A stretch of DNA of 64,000 bases. It comes from Calliopsis andreniformis. Taxonomy: Eukaryota; Arthropoda; Insecta; Hymenoptera; Andrenidae. Position numbers and translations under genes: made by a program. The notes below the pieces were generated by a model. It saw only the letters and a list, made by a program, of their open reading frames with translations, searched no databases and was not told the origin of the DNA. Shown here piece after piece: positions 40,865-55,822 of this stretch. The DNA is taken from assembly GCF_051401765.1 (NCBI RefSeq), contig NW_027480467.1, positions 1,240,001 through 1,304,000 of the forward strand, given 5' to 3'. Numbering within the stretch: position 1 is the stretch's first letter; the number at the start of each line of letters is the position of its first letter.

Positions 40865-41011
40865 TGAACAATCAGATGTCAGTCCTCAATCCTCAATAGA
40901 ATATTATCAATTCACAGTTTTCAATACTCAATACTCAATCTGCAATCTTCAAATTTCTATCCACAAACATCAATTCTCATCACTCAAACCTCAACACTCA
41001 GTCCCCAATCC
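40865..41011 (+). repeat. Island A7 (A/B chimera)
   Basis: The left part is A-type (TGAACAA, AATATTA, TCAAATT). The right end (TCAACAC TCAGTCC CCAATCC) and the flank TCTTCAACAC after it are B-type. The switch lies between TCATCAC and TCAACAC, as expected from exchange inside the island. Confidence 0.78.
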
Positions 41012-41465
41012 TCAATCTTCAACACTCAATCCTCAATCCTGAATCCTCAATCCTCAATCTTCAATCCTCAATACCCAATCTTCAATCCTCCATCCTCAAT
41101 CCTTAATCCTCAATCCTCATTCCTCAATCGTCAGGCTTCAATCCTCAATACTCAATCTTCAACCCTCAATCCTCAATCCTCATTCCTCAATCCTCATTTT
41201 TCAATCCTCATTCTTCAATCCTCAATACCCAATCCTCAATCTTCAATCTTCAATCCTCAGTCCTCAATTCGCAATCCTCAATCCTCAGTCCTCAGTCCTC
41301 AAACTTCAATCGTCAACCCTCAGCCCTCATCCTCAATCCTCAATCCTCAATCTTCAATCCTCAATCCTCAATCCTCATGCCTCAACCCTCAATCCTCAAT
41401 CCTCTGTCATCAAACCTCAATCCTGAATCCTCAATCCTGAATCCTCAATCTTCAGACCTCAGACC

Positions 41466-41612
41466 TGAACAATCAGATGTCAGTCCTCAATCGTCAATAG
41501 AATATTATCAATTCACAGTTTTCAATACTCAATACTAAATCTGCAATCTTCAGATTTCTATCCACAAACATCAATTCTCATCACTCGAATCTCAACACTC
41601 AGTCCCCACTCC
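41466..41612 (+). repeat. Island A8
   Basis: A-type, 601 bases after A7, with private units TAAATCT and TCAGATT and the ending CCACTCC. Confidence 0.83.
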
Positions 41613-44600
41613 TCAATCTTCAATCCTCAATCGTCAATCCTCAATCCTCAATCCTCAATCTTCAATCATCTATACGAAATCCTCAATCCTCAATCCTCAA
41701 TCCTCAATACTCAATCCTCAATTTTCAATCCTCAATACTCAATCTTCAATCCTCAATCCTCAATCCTCAATCCTCAATCCTCAATCCTCATTCTACAATC
41801 CTCAATACCCAATCCTCAATCTTCAATCCTCAATCCTCAATCCTCAATTCTCAATCCTCAATCCTCAGTCCTCAGTCCTCAAACCTCAATCCTTAACCCT
41901 CAGCCCTCATCCTCAATCCTCAATCCTCAATCCTCAATCCTCAATCCTCAATCCTCAGTCCTCAATCCTCAATCCTCGATCTTCAATCCTCAGTCCCCAA
42001 TCCTCAACCTTCAATCCTCAATCCTCAGTCCTCGATCCTCAGTCCTCGATCCTCAATCCTCAATCCTCAATGTTCAATACGCAATACCCAATCCTCAATC
42101 TTCAATCCTCAATACTGAATCCTCAATCCTCAGTCCTCAATCCTCAATCCTCAGTCCTCAAACCTTAATCCTGAATCCTCAATCCCCAATCTTCAATCCT
42201 CAATACTCAGTCTTCAATCCTCAATCCTCAATCCTCAATCCTCAATCCTCAATCCTGATTCTTCAACCCTCAATACCCAGTCCTCAATATTCAATCCTCA
42301 ATCCTCAATCCTCAATCCTCATTCTTCAATCCTCAATACCCAATCCTCAATCTTCAATCCTCAATCCTGAATCCTCAATCCTCAATCCTCATTCTTCAAT
42401 CCTCAACACACAATCCTCAATCTTCAATCCTCAATCCTCAATCCTCAGACCTCAGTCCTCAATCTTCAATCCTCAATACTCAATCTTCAATCCTCAATCC
42501 TCAATCCTCAATCCTCAGTCCTCATTCTTCAATCCTCATCACCCAATCCTCAATCTTCAATCCTCAATCCTCAATCCTCAATTCTCAATCCTCAATCCTC
42601 AATCCTCAGACCTCAAACATCAATACTCAACCCTCAGTCCTCGTCCTCAATCCGCAACCCTCAATCCTCAATCCTCATTCTACAATCCTCAATACCCAAT
42701 CCTCAATCCTCAATCCTCAATCCTCAATCCTCAATTCTCAATCCTCAATCCTCAGTCCTCAGTCCTCAAACCTCAATCCTCAACCCTCAGCCCTCATTCT
42801 CAATCCTCAATCCTCAATTCTCAGTCCTCAGCCCTCAAACCTCAATCCTCAATCCTCAATTCCCAACACTCAATCCTCAATCCTCAATCTTCAATCCTCA
42901 ATACTCAATATTCAATCCTCGATCCTCAATTCTCAATCCTCAATCTTCAAACCTCAATCCTCAATCCTCAATCCTCAATCCTCATTCTTCAATCCTCAAT
43001 ACCCAATCCTCAATCTTCAATCCTCAATCCTCAATCCTCAATTCTCAATGCTCAATCCTCAGACCTCAGTTCTCAAACCTCAACCCTCAACCTTCAGCCC
43101 TCATCCTCAATCCTCAATACTCAATACTCAATCCTCAATATTCAATCCTCAATACTCAATCTTCAATAATCAATCCTCAATTCTCAATCCTCAATACTCA
43201 ATACTCAATCGTCGATACTCAATCCCCTATCCTCAATCTTCAATCCTCAATCCTCAATCCTCAATCCTCAATACTCAATCCTCAATCTTCAATCCTCAAT
43301 ACTCAATCTTCAATCCTCAATCCTCAATCCTCAATCCTCAATCATCAATCCTCAATCCTCAACAGTCAATCATCAATACTCAGTCTTCAATCCTCAATCC
43401 TCAATCCTCAATCATCAATCCTCATTCTTCAATCCTCAATACACAATCCTCAATCTTCAATCCTCAATCCTCAATCCTCAATTCTCAATCCCTAATCCTC
43501 AATCCTCAGACCTTAAACATCAATACTCAACCCTCAGTCCTCGTCCTCAATCCACAACAATCAATCCTCAATCCTCAATCTTCAATCATCAATATTCAAT
43601 CTTCAGTCCTCAATCCTCAATCCTCAATCCTCAATCCTAAATCCTCAACGTTCAGTCCGCAATACCCAATCCTCAATCTTCAATCCTCAATCCTCAATCC
43701 TCAATCCTCAATCCTCAATCCTCAATTCTCAATATTCAATCCTGAATCCTCAGTCCTCAAACCTCAAATCTCAATCTTCAATCCTCAATACTCAATCTTC
43801 AATCCTCCGTCCTCAATCCTCAAACATCAATCCTCAATCCTCATTCTACAATCCTCAATACCCAATCCTCAATCTTCAATCCTCAATCCTCAATCCTCAA
43901 TTCTCAATCCTCAATCCTCAGTCCTCAGTCCTCAAACCTCAATCCTCAACCCTCAGCCCTCATCCTCAATCCTCAATCCTCAATCCTCAATCCTCAATCC
44001 TCAATCCTCATTCGCAATGCTCAATCCTCAGTCCTCAGTTCTCAAACCTCAACCCTCAACCATCATCCCTCATCCTCAATCCTCAATACTCAATCCTCAA
44101 TCCTCAATCTTCAATCCTCAATATTCAATATTCAATAATCAATCCTCAATTCTCAATCCTCAATACTCATTCCTCAATCGTCGATCCTCATTCCCCAATC
44201 CTCAATCTTCAATCCTCAATCCTCAATCCTCAATCCTCAATCCTCAATCTTCAATCCTCAATTCCCAATCCTCAATCGTCAATCCTCATTCTTCAATCCT
44301 AAATACGCAATCCTCAATCTTCAATCCTCAATCCTCAATCCTCAATTCTCAATCCTTAATCCTCAATCCTCAGACCTTAAACATCAATACTCAACCCTCA
44401 GTCCTCGTCCTCAATCTACAACAATCAATCCTCAATCCTCAATCTTCAATCATCAATATCCAATCTTCAGTCCTCAATGCTCAATCCTCAATCCTCAATC
44501 CTCAATCCTCAATGTCCAATCCGCAATACCCAATCCTCAATCTTCAATCCTCAATCCTGAGTCCTCAATCCTCAATCCTCAATACTCAATCCTCAATCCT

Positions 44601-46499
44601 CAGTCCTCAAACCTCAAAACTCAATCTTCAATCCTCAATACTCAACCTTCAATCCTCCGTACTCAATCCGCAATCCTCAATCCTCAATCCTCAATCGTCA
44701 GGCTCCAATCCTCAATACTCAATCTTCAATCCTCAATCTTCAATCCTCAATACTCAGTCTTCAATCCTCAATCCTCAATCCTCAATCCTCAATCCTCAAT
44801 CCTGATTCTTCAACCCTCAATACCCAGTCCTCAATCTTCAATCCTCAATCCTCAATCCTCAATCCTCATTCTTCAATCCTCAATACCCAATCCTCAATCT
44901 TCAATCCTCAATCCTGAATCCTCAATCCTCAATCCTCAATCCTCAATTCTCAATACTCAATCCTGAATCTTCAGTCCTCAAACCTCAAATCTCAATCTTC
45001 AATCCTCAATACTCAATCTTCAATCCTCCGTCCTCAATTCTCAATCCTCAATCCTCAATCCTCAATCGTCAGGCTTCAATCCTCAATACTCAATCTTAAA
45101 TCCTCAATCCTCAATCCTCAATCCTCAATCCTCATCCTTCAATCCCCAATACCCAATCATCAGTCTCCAATCCTCAATCCTCAATCCTCAATTCTCAATG
45201 CTCAATCCTCAGTCCTCAGTTCTCAAACCTCAACCCTCAACCATCATCCCTCATCCTCAATCCTCAATACTCAATCCTCAATCCTCAATCTTCAATCCTC
45301 AATATTCAATCTTCAATAATCAATCCTCAATTCTCAATCCTCAATACTCAATCCTCAATCGTCGATCCTCAATCCCCAATCCTCAATCTTCAATCCTCAA
45401 TCCTCAATCCTCAATCCTCAATCCTCAATCCTCAATCTTCAATCCTCAATACTCAATCGTCAATCCTCAATCCTCAATCCTCAATCCTCAATCCTCAATC
45501 CTCAATCCTCAGTCCTCAGTCCCCAATCCTCAATCTTCAATCCTCAATCCTCAATCCTCAATCCTCAATCCTCAATCCTCAATTCTCAATACTCAATCCT
45601 GAATCCTCAGTCCTCAAACCTCAAATCTCAATCTTCAATCCTCAATACTCAATCTTCAATCCTCCGTCCTCAATCCTCAATCATCAACCCTCAATCCTCA
45701 ATCGTCAGGCTTCAATCCTCAATACTCAATCTTCAATCCTCAATCCTCAATCCTCAATCCTCAATCCTCATCCTTCAGTCCTCAATACCCAATCCTCAAT
45801 CTTCAATCCTCAATCCTCAATCCTCATTCGCAATGCTCAATCCTCAATCCTCAGTCCTCAAACCTCAAAACTCTATCTTCAATCCTCAATACTCAATCTT
45901 CAATCCTAAATCTTCAATCCCCAATACTCAATCCTGATTCTTCAACCCTCAATACCCAGTCCTCAATCTTCAATCCTCAATCCTCAATCCTCAATTCTCA
46001 ATCCTTAATCCTCAATCCTCAGACCTTAAACATCAATACTCAACCCTCAGTCCTCGTCCTCAATCCACAACCCTCAATCCTCGGTCCTCAATCTTCAATC
46101 ATCAATACTGAATCTTCAATCCTCCATCCTCAATCCTTAATCCTCAATCCTCAATCCTCAATCGTCAGGCTGCAGTCCTCAATACTCAATCTTCAACCCT
46201 CAATCCTCAATCCTCATTCCTCAATCCTCATTCTTCAATACTCATTCTTCAATCCTCAATACCCAATCCTCAATCTTCAATGTTCAATCCTCAATCCTCA
46301 ATTCTCAATCGTCAATCCTCAGTCCTCAGTCCTCAAACTTCAATCGTCAACCCTCAGCCCTCATCCTCAATCCTCAATCCTCAATCTTCAATCCTCTATC
46401 CTCAATCCTCATGCCTCAATCCTCAATCCACAATCCTCTGTCATCAAACCTCAATCCTGATTCCTCAATCCTGAATCCTCAATCTTCAGACCTCAGACC

Positions 46500-46646
46500 T
46501 GAACAATCAGATGTCAGTCCTCAATCCTCAATAGAATATTATCAATTCACAGTTTTCAATACTCAATACTCAATCTGCAATCTTCAAATTTCTATCCACA
46601 AACATCAATTCTCATCACTCAAACCTCAACACTCAGTCCCCAATCC
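46500..46646 (+). repeat. Island A9 (A/B chimera)
   Basis: Copy of A7 at +5,635, with the same chimeric switch. Confidence 0.8.
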
Positions 46647-47100
46647 TCAATCTTCAACACTCAATCCTCAATCCTGAATCCTCAATCCTCAATCTTCAAT
46701 CCTCAATACCCAATCTTCAATCCTCCATCCTCAATCCTTAATCCTCAATCCTCATTCCTCAATCGTCAGGCTTCAATCCTCAATACTCAATCTTCAACCC
46801 TCAATCCTCAATCCTCATTCCTCAATCCTCATTTTTCAATCCTCATTCTTCAATCCTCAATACCCAATCCTCAATCTTCAATCTTCAATCCTCAGTCCTC
46901 AATTCGCAATCCTCAATCCTCAGTCCTCAGTCCTCAAACTTCAATCGTCAACCCTCAGCCCTCATCCTCAATCCTCAATCCTCAATCTTCAATCCTCAAT
47001 CCTCAATCCTCATGCCTCAACCCTCAATCCTCAATCCTCTGTCATCAAACCTCAATCCTGAATCCTCAATCCTGAATCCTCAATCTTCAGACCTCAGACC

Positions 47101-47247
47101 TGAACAATCAGATGTCAGTCCTCAATCGTCAATAGAATATTATCAATTCACAGTTTTCAATACTCAATACTAAATCTGCAATCTTCAGATTTCTATCCAC
47201 AAACATCAATTCTCATCACTCGAATCTCAACACTCAGTCCCCACTCC
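47101..47247 (+). repeat. Island A10
   Basis: Copy of A8 at +5,635, with the same private TAAATCT and TCAGATT units. Confidence 0.83.
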
Positions 47248-49772
47248 TCAATCTTCAATCCTCAATCGTCAATCCTCAATCCTCAATCCTCAATCTTCAA
47301 TCATCTATACGAAATCCTCAATCCTCAATCCTCAATACTCAATACTCAATCCTCAATTTTCAATCCTCAATACTCAATCTTCAATCCTCAATCCTCAATC
47401 CTCAATCCTCAATCCTCAATCCTCATTCTACAATCCTCAATACCCAATCCTCAATCTTCAATCCTCAATCCTCAATCCTCAATTCTCAATCCTCAATCCT
47501 CAGTCCTCAGTCCTCAAACCTCAATCCTTAACCCTCAGCCCTCATCCTCAATCCTCAATCCTCAATCCTCAATCCTCAATCCTCAATCCTCAGTCCTCAA
47601 TCCTCAATCCTCGATCTTCAATCCTCAGTCCCCAATCCTCAACCTTCAATCCTCAATCCTCAGTCCTCGATCCTCAGTCCTCGATCCTCAATCCTCAATC
47701 CTCAATGTTCAATACGCAATACCCAATCCTCAATCTTCAATCCTCAATACTGAATCCTCAATCCTCAGTCCTCAATCCTCAATCCTCAGTCCTCAAACCT
47801 TAATCCTGAATCCTCAATCCCCAATCTTCAATCCTCAATACTCAGTCTTCAATCCTCAATCCTCAATCCTCAATCCTCAATCCTCAATCCTGATTCTTCA
47901 ACCCTCAATACCCAGTCCTCAATATTCAATCCTCAATCCTCAATCCTCAATCCTCATTCTTCAATCCTCAATACCCAATCCTCAATCTTCAATCCTCAAT
48001 CCTGAATCCTCAATCCTCAATCCTCATTCTTCAATCCTCAACACACAATCCTCAATCTTCAATCCTCAATCCTCAATCCTCAGACCTCAGTCCTCAATCT
48101 TCAATCCTCAATACTCAATCTTCAATCCTCAATCCTCAATCCTCAATCCTCAGTCCTCATTCTTCAATCCTCATCACCCAATCCTCAATCTTCAATCCTC
48201 AATCCTCAATCCTCAATTCTCAATCCTCAATCCTCAATCCTCAGACCTCAAACATCAATACTCAACCCTCAGTCCTCGTCCTCAATCCGCAACCCTCAAT
48301 CCTCAATCCTCATTCTACAATCCTCAATACCCAATCCTCAATCCTCAATCCTCAATCCTCAATCCTCAATTCTCAATCCTCAATCCTCAGTCCTCAGTCC
48401 TCAAACCTCAATCCTCAACCCTCAGCCCTCATTCTCAATCCTCAATCCTCAATTCTCAGTCCTCAGCCCTCAAACCTCAATCCTCAATCCTCAATTCCCA
48501 ACACTCAATCCTCAATCCTCAATCTTCAATCCTCAATACTCAATATTCAATCCTCGATCCTCAATTCTCAATCCTCAATCTTCAAACCTCAATCCTCAAT
48601 CCTCAATCCTCAATCCTCATTCTTCAATCCTCAATACCCAATCCTCAATCTTCAATCCTCAATCCTCAATCCTCAATTCTCAATGCTCAATCCTCAGACC
48701 TCAGTTCTCAAACCTCAACCCTCAACCTTCAGCCCTCATCCTCAATCCTCAATACTCAATACTCAATCCTCAATATTCAATCCTCAATACTCAATCTTCA
48801 ATAATCAATCCTCAATTCTCAATCCTCAATACTCAATACTCAATCGTCGATACTCAATCCCCTATCCTCAATCTTCAATCCTCAATCCTCAATCCTCAAT
48901 CCTCAATCCTCAATCCTCAATCTTCAATCCTCAATACTCAATCTTCAATCCTCAATCCTCAATCCTCAATCCTCAATCATCAATCCTCAATCCTCAACAG
49001 TCAATCATCAATACTCAGTCTTCAATCCTCAATCCTCAATCCTCAATCATCAATCCTCATTCTTCAATCCTCAATACACAATCCTCAATCTTCAATCCTC
49101 AATCCTCAATCCTCAATTCTCAATCCCTAATCCTCAATCCTCAGACCTTAAACATCAATACTCAACCCTCAGTCCTCGTCCTCAATCCACAACAATCAAT
49201 CCTCAATCCTCTATCTTCAATCATCAATATTCAATCTTCAGTCCTCAATCCTCAATCCTCAATCCTCAATCCTAAATCCTCAACGTTCAGTCCGCAATAC
49301 CCAATCCTCAATCTTCAATCCTCAATCCTCAATCCTCAATCCTCAATCCTCAATCCTCAATTCTCAATATTCAATCCTGAATCCTCAGTCCTCAAACCTC
49401 AAATCTCAATCTTCAATCCTCAATACTCAATCTTCAATCCTCCGTCCTCAATCCTCAAACATCAATCCTCAATCCTCATTCTACAATCCTCAATACCCAA
49501 TCCTCAATCTTCAATCCTCAATCCTCAATCCTCAATTCTCAATCCTCAATCCTCAGTCCTCAGTCCTCAAACCTCAATCCTCAACCCTCAGCCCTCATCC
49601 TCAATCCTCAATCCTCAATCCTCAATCCTCAATCCTCAATCCTCATTCGCAATGCTCAATCCTCAGTCCTCAGTTCTCAAACCTCAACCCTCAACCATCA
49701 TCCCTCATCCTCAATCCTCAATACTCAATCCTCAATCCTCAATCTTCAATCCTCAATATTCAATATTCAATA

Positions 49773-51170
49773 ATCAATCCTCAATTCTCAATCCTCAATA
49801 CTCATTCCTCAATCGTCGATCCTCATTCCCCAATCCTCAATCTTCAATCCTCAATTCTCAATCCTCAATCCTCAATCCTCAATCTTCAATCCTCAATTCC
49901 CAATCCTCAATCGTCAATCCTCATTCTTCAATCCTAAATACGCAATCCTCAATCTTCAATCCTCAATCCTCAATCCTCAATTCTCAATCCTTAATCCTCA
50001 ATCCTCAGACCTTAAACATCAATACTCAACCCTCAGTCCTCGTCCTCAATCTACAACAATCAATCCTCAATCCTCAATCTTCAATCATCAATATCCAATC
50101 TTCAGACCTCAATGCTCAATCCTCAATCCTCAATCCTCAATCCTCAATGTCCAATCCGCAATACCCAATCCTCAATCTTCAATCCTCAATCCTCAGTCCT
50201 CAATCCTCAATCCTCAATACTCAATCCTCAATCCTCAGTCCTCAAACCTCAAAACTCAATCTTCAATCCTCAATACTCAACCTTCAATCCTCCGTACTCA
50301 ATCCGCAATCCTCAATCCTCAATCCTCAATCGTCAGGCTCCAATCCTCAATACTCAATCTTCAATCCTCAATCTTCAATCCTCAATACTCAGTCTTCAAT
50401 CCTCAATCCTCAATCCTCAATCCTCAATCCTCAATCCTGATTCTTCAACCCTCAATACCCAGTCCTCAATCTTCAATCCTCAATCCTCAATCCTCAATCC
50501 TCATACTTCAATCCTCAATACCCAATCCTCAATCTTCAATCCTCAATCCTGAATCCTCAATCCTCAATCCTCAATCCTCAATTCTCAATACTCAATCCTG
50601 AATCTTCAGTCCTCAAACCTCAAATCTCAATCTTCAATCCTCAATACTCAATCTTCAATCCTCCGTCCTCAATTCTCAATCCTCAATCCTCAATCCTCAA
50701 TCGTCAGGCTTCAATCCTCAATACTCAATCTTAAATCCTCAATCCTCAATCCTCAATCCTCAATCCTCATCCTTCAATCCCCAATACCCAATCATCAGTC
50801 TCCAATCCTCAATCCTCAATCCTCAATTCTCAATGCTCAATCCTCAGTCCTCAGTTCTCAAACCTCAACCCTCAACCATCATCCCTCATCCTCAATCCTC
50901 AATACTCAATCCTCAATCCTCAATCTTCAATCCTCAATATTCAATCTTCAATAATCAATCCTCAATTCTCAATCCTCAATACTCAATCCTCAATCGTCGA
51001 TCCTCAATCCCCAATCCTCAATCTTCAATCCTCAATCCTCAATCCTCAATCCTCAATCCTCAATCTTCAATCCTCAATACTCAATCGTCAATCCTCAATC
51101 CTCAATCCTCAATCCTCAATCCTCAATCCTCAATCCTCAGTCCTCAGTCCCCAATCCTCAATCTTCAATC
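49773..51170 (+). repeat. 1.4-kb segment, source-like copy of the 4,652-offset pair
   Basis: It matches 54425-55822 at an offset of 4,652. It lies inside 5,635-base copy 2, whose corresponding part in copy 1 is about 44138-45535, so the segment exists at least three times. Which copy came first cannot be read from the sequence. Confidence 0.82.
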
Positions 51171-52999
51171 CTCAATCCTCAATCCTCAATCCTCAATCCT
51201 CAATCCTCAGACCTCAATCCTCAATCTTCAATCCTCAATACTCAATCTTCAATCCTCAATCCTCAATCCTCATTCTTCAATCCTAAATACGCAATCCTCA
51301 ATCTTCAATCCTCAATCCTCAATCCTCAATCCTCAGACCTCAATCCTCAATCTTCAATCCTCAATACTCAATCTTCAATCCTCAATCCTCAATCCTCAAT
51401 CCTCAGTCCTCATTCTTCAATCCTCATCACCCAATCCTCAATCTTCAATCCTCAATCCTCAATCCTCAATTCTCAATCCTCAATCCTCAATCCTCAGACC
51501 TCAAACATCAATACTCAACCCTCAGTCCTCGTCCTCAATCCGCAACCCTCAATCCTCAATCCTCATTCTACAATCCTCAATACCCAATCCTCAATCCTCA
51601 ATCCTCAATCCTCAATCCTCAATTCTCAATCCTCAATCCTCAGTCCTCAGTCCTCAAACCTCAATCCTCAACCCTCAGCCCTCATTCTCAATCCTCAATC
51701 CTCAATTCTCAGTCCTCAGCACTCAAACCTCAATCCTCAATCCTCAATACTCAACACTCAATCCTCAATCCTCAATCTTCAATCCTCAATACTCAATATT
51801 CAATCCTCGATCCTCAATTCTCAATCCTCAATCTTCAATCCTCAATCCTCAACCCTCAATCCTCAATCCTCATTCTTCAATCCTCAATACCCAATCCTCA
51901 ATCTTCAATCCTCAATACTCAATCCTCAATTCTCAATGCTCAATCCTCAGTCCTCAGTTCTCAAACCTCAACCCTCAACCATCAGCCCTCATCCTCAATC
52001 CTCAATACTCAATCCTCAATCCTCAATCTTCAATCCTCAATACTCAATCTTCAATAATCAATCCTCAATTCTCAATCCTCAATACTCAATACTCAATCGT
52101 CGATACTCAATCCCCTATCCTCAATCTTCAATCCTCAATCCTCAATCCTCAATTCTCAATCCTCAATCCTCAGTCCTCAGTCCTCAAACCTCAATCCTCA
52201 AACCTCAGCCCTCATTCTCAATCCTCAATCCGCAATTCTCAGTCCTCAGCACTCAAACCTCAATCCTCAACCATCAGACCTCATCCTCAGTCCTCAATTA
52301 TCAATCCACAATCCTCAATCTTCAATCCTCAATACTCAATCTTCTATCCTCAATCCTCAGTCCTCTAACCTCAATTCTGAATCCTCAGTGCTCTATCTTC
52401 AATCCTCAACCTTCAGTCCTCAATACTCAACTATCAGTCCTCAATTCTCAATACTCAATCCTCAATCCTCAATCTCCAATCTTAAATCCTCAATCCTCAA
52501 TCCTCAATCCTCAATCCTCGTTCTACAATCCACAATACCCAATCCTCAATCTTCAATGCTCAATCCTCAATCCTCAATTCTCAATCCTCAATCCTCAGTC
52601 CTCAGTCCTCAAACCTCAATCCTCAACCCTCAGCCCTCATTCTCAATCCTCAATCCTCAATTCTCAGTCCTCAGCCCTCAAACCTCAATCCTCAATCCTC
52701 AATTCCCAACACTCAATCCTCAATCCTCAATCCTCAATCCTCAATGTTCAATCCGCAATACCCAATCCTCAATCTTCAAACCTCAATCCTCAATCGTCAA
52801 TCCTCAATCCTCAATCCTCAATTCTCAATACTCAATCCTCAATCCTCAGTCCTCAAGCCTCAAATCTCAATCTTCAATCCTCAATCCTCAATCCTCAATC
52901 CTCAATCCTCAATTATCGATCCTCAATCCTCAATCCTCAATCCTCACAACTCAAGCCTGAATCCTCAATCCTGAATCCTCAACCTTCAGAACTCAGTCC

Positions 53000-53146
53000 T
53001 CAACAATCAGTTGTCAATTCTCAATTATCAATATAATATAATCAATTCACAGTTTTCAATACTCAATACTCAATCTGCAATCTTCAAATCTCTATCCACA
53101 AACATCAATTCTCATCATTCAACCCTCAACACTCAGTCCCCAATCC
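53000..53146 (+). repeat. Island B5
   Basis: Standard B-type, 601 bases before A11. Confidence 0.85.
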
Positions 53147-53600
53147 TCAATCTTCAACACTGAATCCTCAATCCTCAATCCTCAATCCTCAATCTTCAAT
53201 CCTCAATACTCAATCTTCAATCCTCCATCCTCAATCCTTAATCCTCGATCCTCAATCCTCAATCGTCAGGCTGCAATCCTCAACACTCAATCTTCAACCC
53301 TCAATCCTCAATCCTCATTCCTCAATCCTCATTCTTCAATCCTCATTCTTCAATCCTCAATACCCAATCCTCAATCTTCAATCTTCAATCCTCAATCCTC
53401 AATTCTCAATCGTCAATCCTCAGTCCTCAGTCCTCAAACTTCAATCGTCAAACCTCAGCCCTCATCCTCAATCCTCAATCCTCAATCTTCAATCCTCAAT
53501 CCTCAATCCTCATGCCTCAACCCTCAATCCTCAATCCTCTGTCATCAAACCTCAATCCTGAATCCTCAATCCTGAATCCTCAATCTTCAGACCTCAGACC

Positions 53601-53747
53601 TGAACAATCAGATGTCAGTCCTCAATCGTCAATAGAATATTATCAATTCACAGTTTTCAATACTCAATACTCAATCTGCAATCTTCAAATTTCTATCCAC
53701 AAACATCAATTCTCATCACTCGAATCTCAACACTCACTCCCCAATCC
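53601..53747 (+). repeat. Island A11
   Basis: Standard A-type. The flank after it has the private TCATTCC unit (near 53770), shared only with A12. Confidence 0.85.
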
Positions 53748-54424
53748 TCAATCTTCAATCCTGAATCGTCATTCCTCAATCCTCAATCCTCAATCTTCAA
53801 TCATCTATACGAAATCCTCAATCCTCAATCCTCAATCCTCAATACTCAATCCTCAATTTTCAATCCTCAATACTCAATCTTCAATCCTCAATCCTCAATC
53901 CTCAATCCTCAATCCTCAATCCTCACTCTACAATCCTCAATACCCAATCCTCAATCTTCAATTCTCAATCCTCAATCCTCAATTCTCAATCCTCAATCCT
54001 CAGTCCTCAGTCCTCAAACCTCAATCCTCAACCCTCAGCCCTCATCCTCAATCCTCAATCCTCAATCCTGAATCCTCAATCCTCAATCCTCAGTCCTCAA
54101 TCCTCAATCCTCGATCTTCAATCCTCAGTCCCCAATCCTCAATCTTCAATCCTCAATCCTCAGTCCTCGATCCTCAGTCCTCAATCATCAATCCTCAATC
54201 CTCAATGTTCAATACGCAATACCCAATCCTCAATCTTCAATCCTCAATACTGAATCCTCAATCCTCAGTCCTCAATCCTCAATCCTCAGTCCTCAAACCT
54301 TAATCCTGAATCCTCAATCCCCAATCTTCAATCCTCAATACTCAGTCTTCAATCCTCAATCCTCAATCCTCAATCCTCAATCCTCAATCCTGATTCTTCA
54401 ACCCTCAATACCCAGTCCTCAATC

Positions 54425-55822
54425 ATCAATCCTCAATTCTCAATCCTCAATACTCATTCCTCAATCGTCGATCCTCATTCCCCAATCCTCAATCTTCAAT
54501 CCTCAATCCTCAATCCTCAATCCCCAATCCTCAATCTTCAATCCTCAATTCCCAATCCTCAATCGTCAATCCTCATTCTTCAATCCTAAATACGCAATCC
54601 TCAATCTTCAATCCTCAATCCTCAATCCTCAATTCTCAATCCTTAATCCTCAATCCTCAGACCTTAAACATCAATACTCAACCCTCAGTCCTCGTCCTCA
54701 ATCTACAACAATCAATCCTCAATCCTCAATCTTCAATCATCAATATCCAATCTTCAGTCCTCAATGCTCAATCCTCAATCCTCAATCCTCAATCCTCAAT
54801 GTCCAATCCGCAATACCCAATCCTCAATCTTCAATCCTCAATCCTCAGTCCTCAATCCTCAATCCTCAATACTCAATCCTCAATCCTCAGTCCTCAAACC
54901 TCAAAACTCAATCTTCAATCCTCAATACTCAACCTTCAATCCTCCGTACTCAATCCGCAATCCTCAATCCTCAATCCTCAATCGTCAGGCTCCAATCCTC
55001 AATACTCAATCTTCAATCCTCAATCTTCAATCCTCAATACTCAGTCTTCAATCCTCAATCCTCAATCCTCAATCCTCAATCCTCAATCCTGATTCTTCAA
55101 CCCTCAATACCCAGTCCTCAATCTTCAATCCTCAATCCTCAATCCTCAATCCTCATTCTTCAATCCTCAATACCCAATCCTCAATCTTCAATCCTCAATC
55201 CTGAATCCTCAATCCTCAATCCTCAATCCTCAATTCTCAATACTCAATCCTGAATCTTCAGTCCTCAAACCTCAAATCTCAATCTTCAATCCTCAATACT
55301 CAATCTTCAATCCTCCGTCCTCAATTCTCAATCCTCAATCCTCAATCCTCAATCGTCAGGCTTCAATCCTCAATACTCAATCTTAAATCCTCAATCCTCA
55401 ATCCTCAATCCTCAATCCTCATCCTTCAATCCCCAATACCCAATCATCAGTCTCCAATCCTCAATCCTCAATCCTCAATTCTCAATGCTCAATCCTCAGT
55501 CCTCAGTTCTCAAACCTCAACCCTCAACCATCATCCCTCATCCTCAATCCTCAATACTCAATCCTCAATCCTCAATCTTCAATCCTCAATATTCAATCTT
55601 CAATAATCAATCCTCAATTCTCAATCCTCAATACTCAATCCTCAATCGTCGATCCTCAATCCCCAATCCTCAATCTTCAATCCTCAATCCTCAATCCTCA
55701 ATCCTCAATCCTCAATCTTCAATCCTCAATACTCAATCGTCAATCCTCAATCCTCAATCCTCAATCCTCAATCCTCAATCCTCAATCCTCAGTCCTCAGT
55801 CCCCAATCCTCAATCTTCAATC
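54425..55822 (+). repeat. 1.4-kb segment, second copy of the 4,652-offset pair
   Basis: It starts at ATCAATCC right after TCAGTCC TCAATC, a junction not seen in the 49773 copy. It ends near 55822, where it passes into TCAATTC TCAATAC TCAATCC TGAATCC. It sits between the two 3.2-kb segments, so the 5,112 spacing contains it. Confidence 0.82.

Larger units (their letters stand above)
40203..45837 (+). repeat. 5,635-base tandem duplication, copy 1
   Basis: All landmarks recur at +5,635: TCAAAAC TCTATCT at 40231 and 45866, islands A7 and A8, and cassettes at 43048 and 45198. The left edge is sharp: TCAATAC precedes it here, against ATGCTCAATCC before copy 2. A few single-base differences are visible, for example 43273 against 48908. 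Confidence 0.88.
45838..51205 (+). repeat. 5,635-base tandem duplication, copy 2
   Basis: Second copy with islands A9 and A10. Homology ends near 51205, where copy 1 reads TCAATTC TCAATAC TCAATCC TGAATCC and this copy reads TCAGACC. Its last 1.4 kb (from 49773) was copied again to 54425. Confidence 0.87.
51266..54437 (+). repeat. 3.2-kb segment, copy 1 of the 5,112-offset pair
   Basis: It starts at the rare string TCCTAAATACGC (51271 in this copy, 56383 in the other) and runs through islands B5 and A11 to about 54437. Matching landmarks include cassette 51936 with 57048 and ATG-lacking GTGCTCTATC at 52388 with 57500. Confidence 0.86.
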
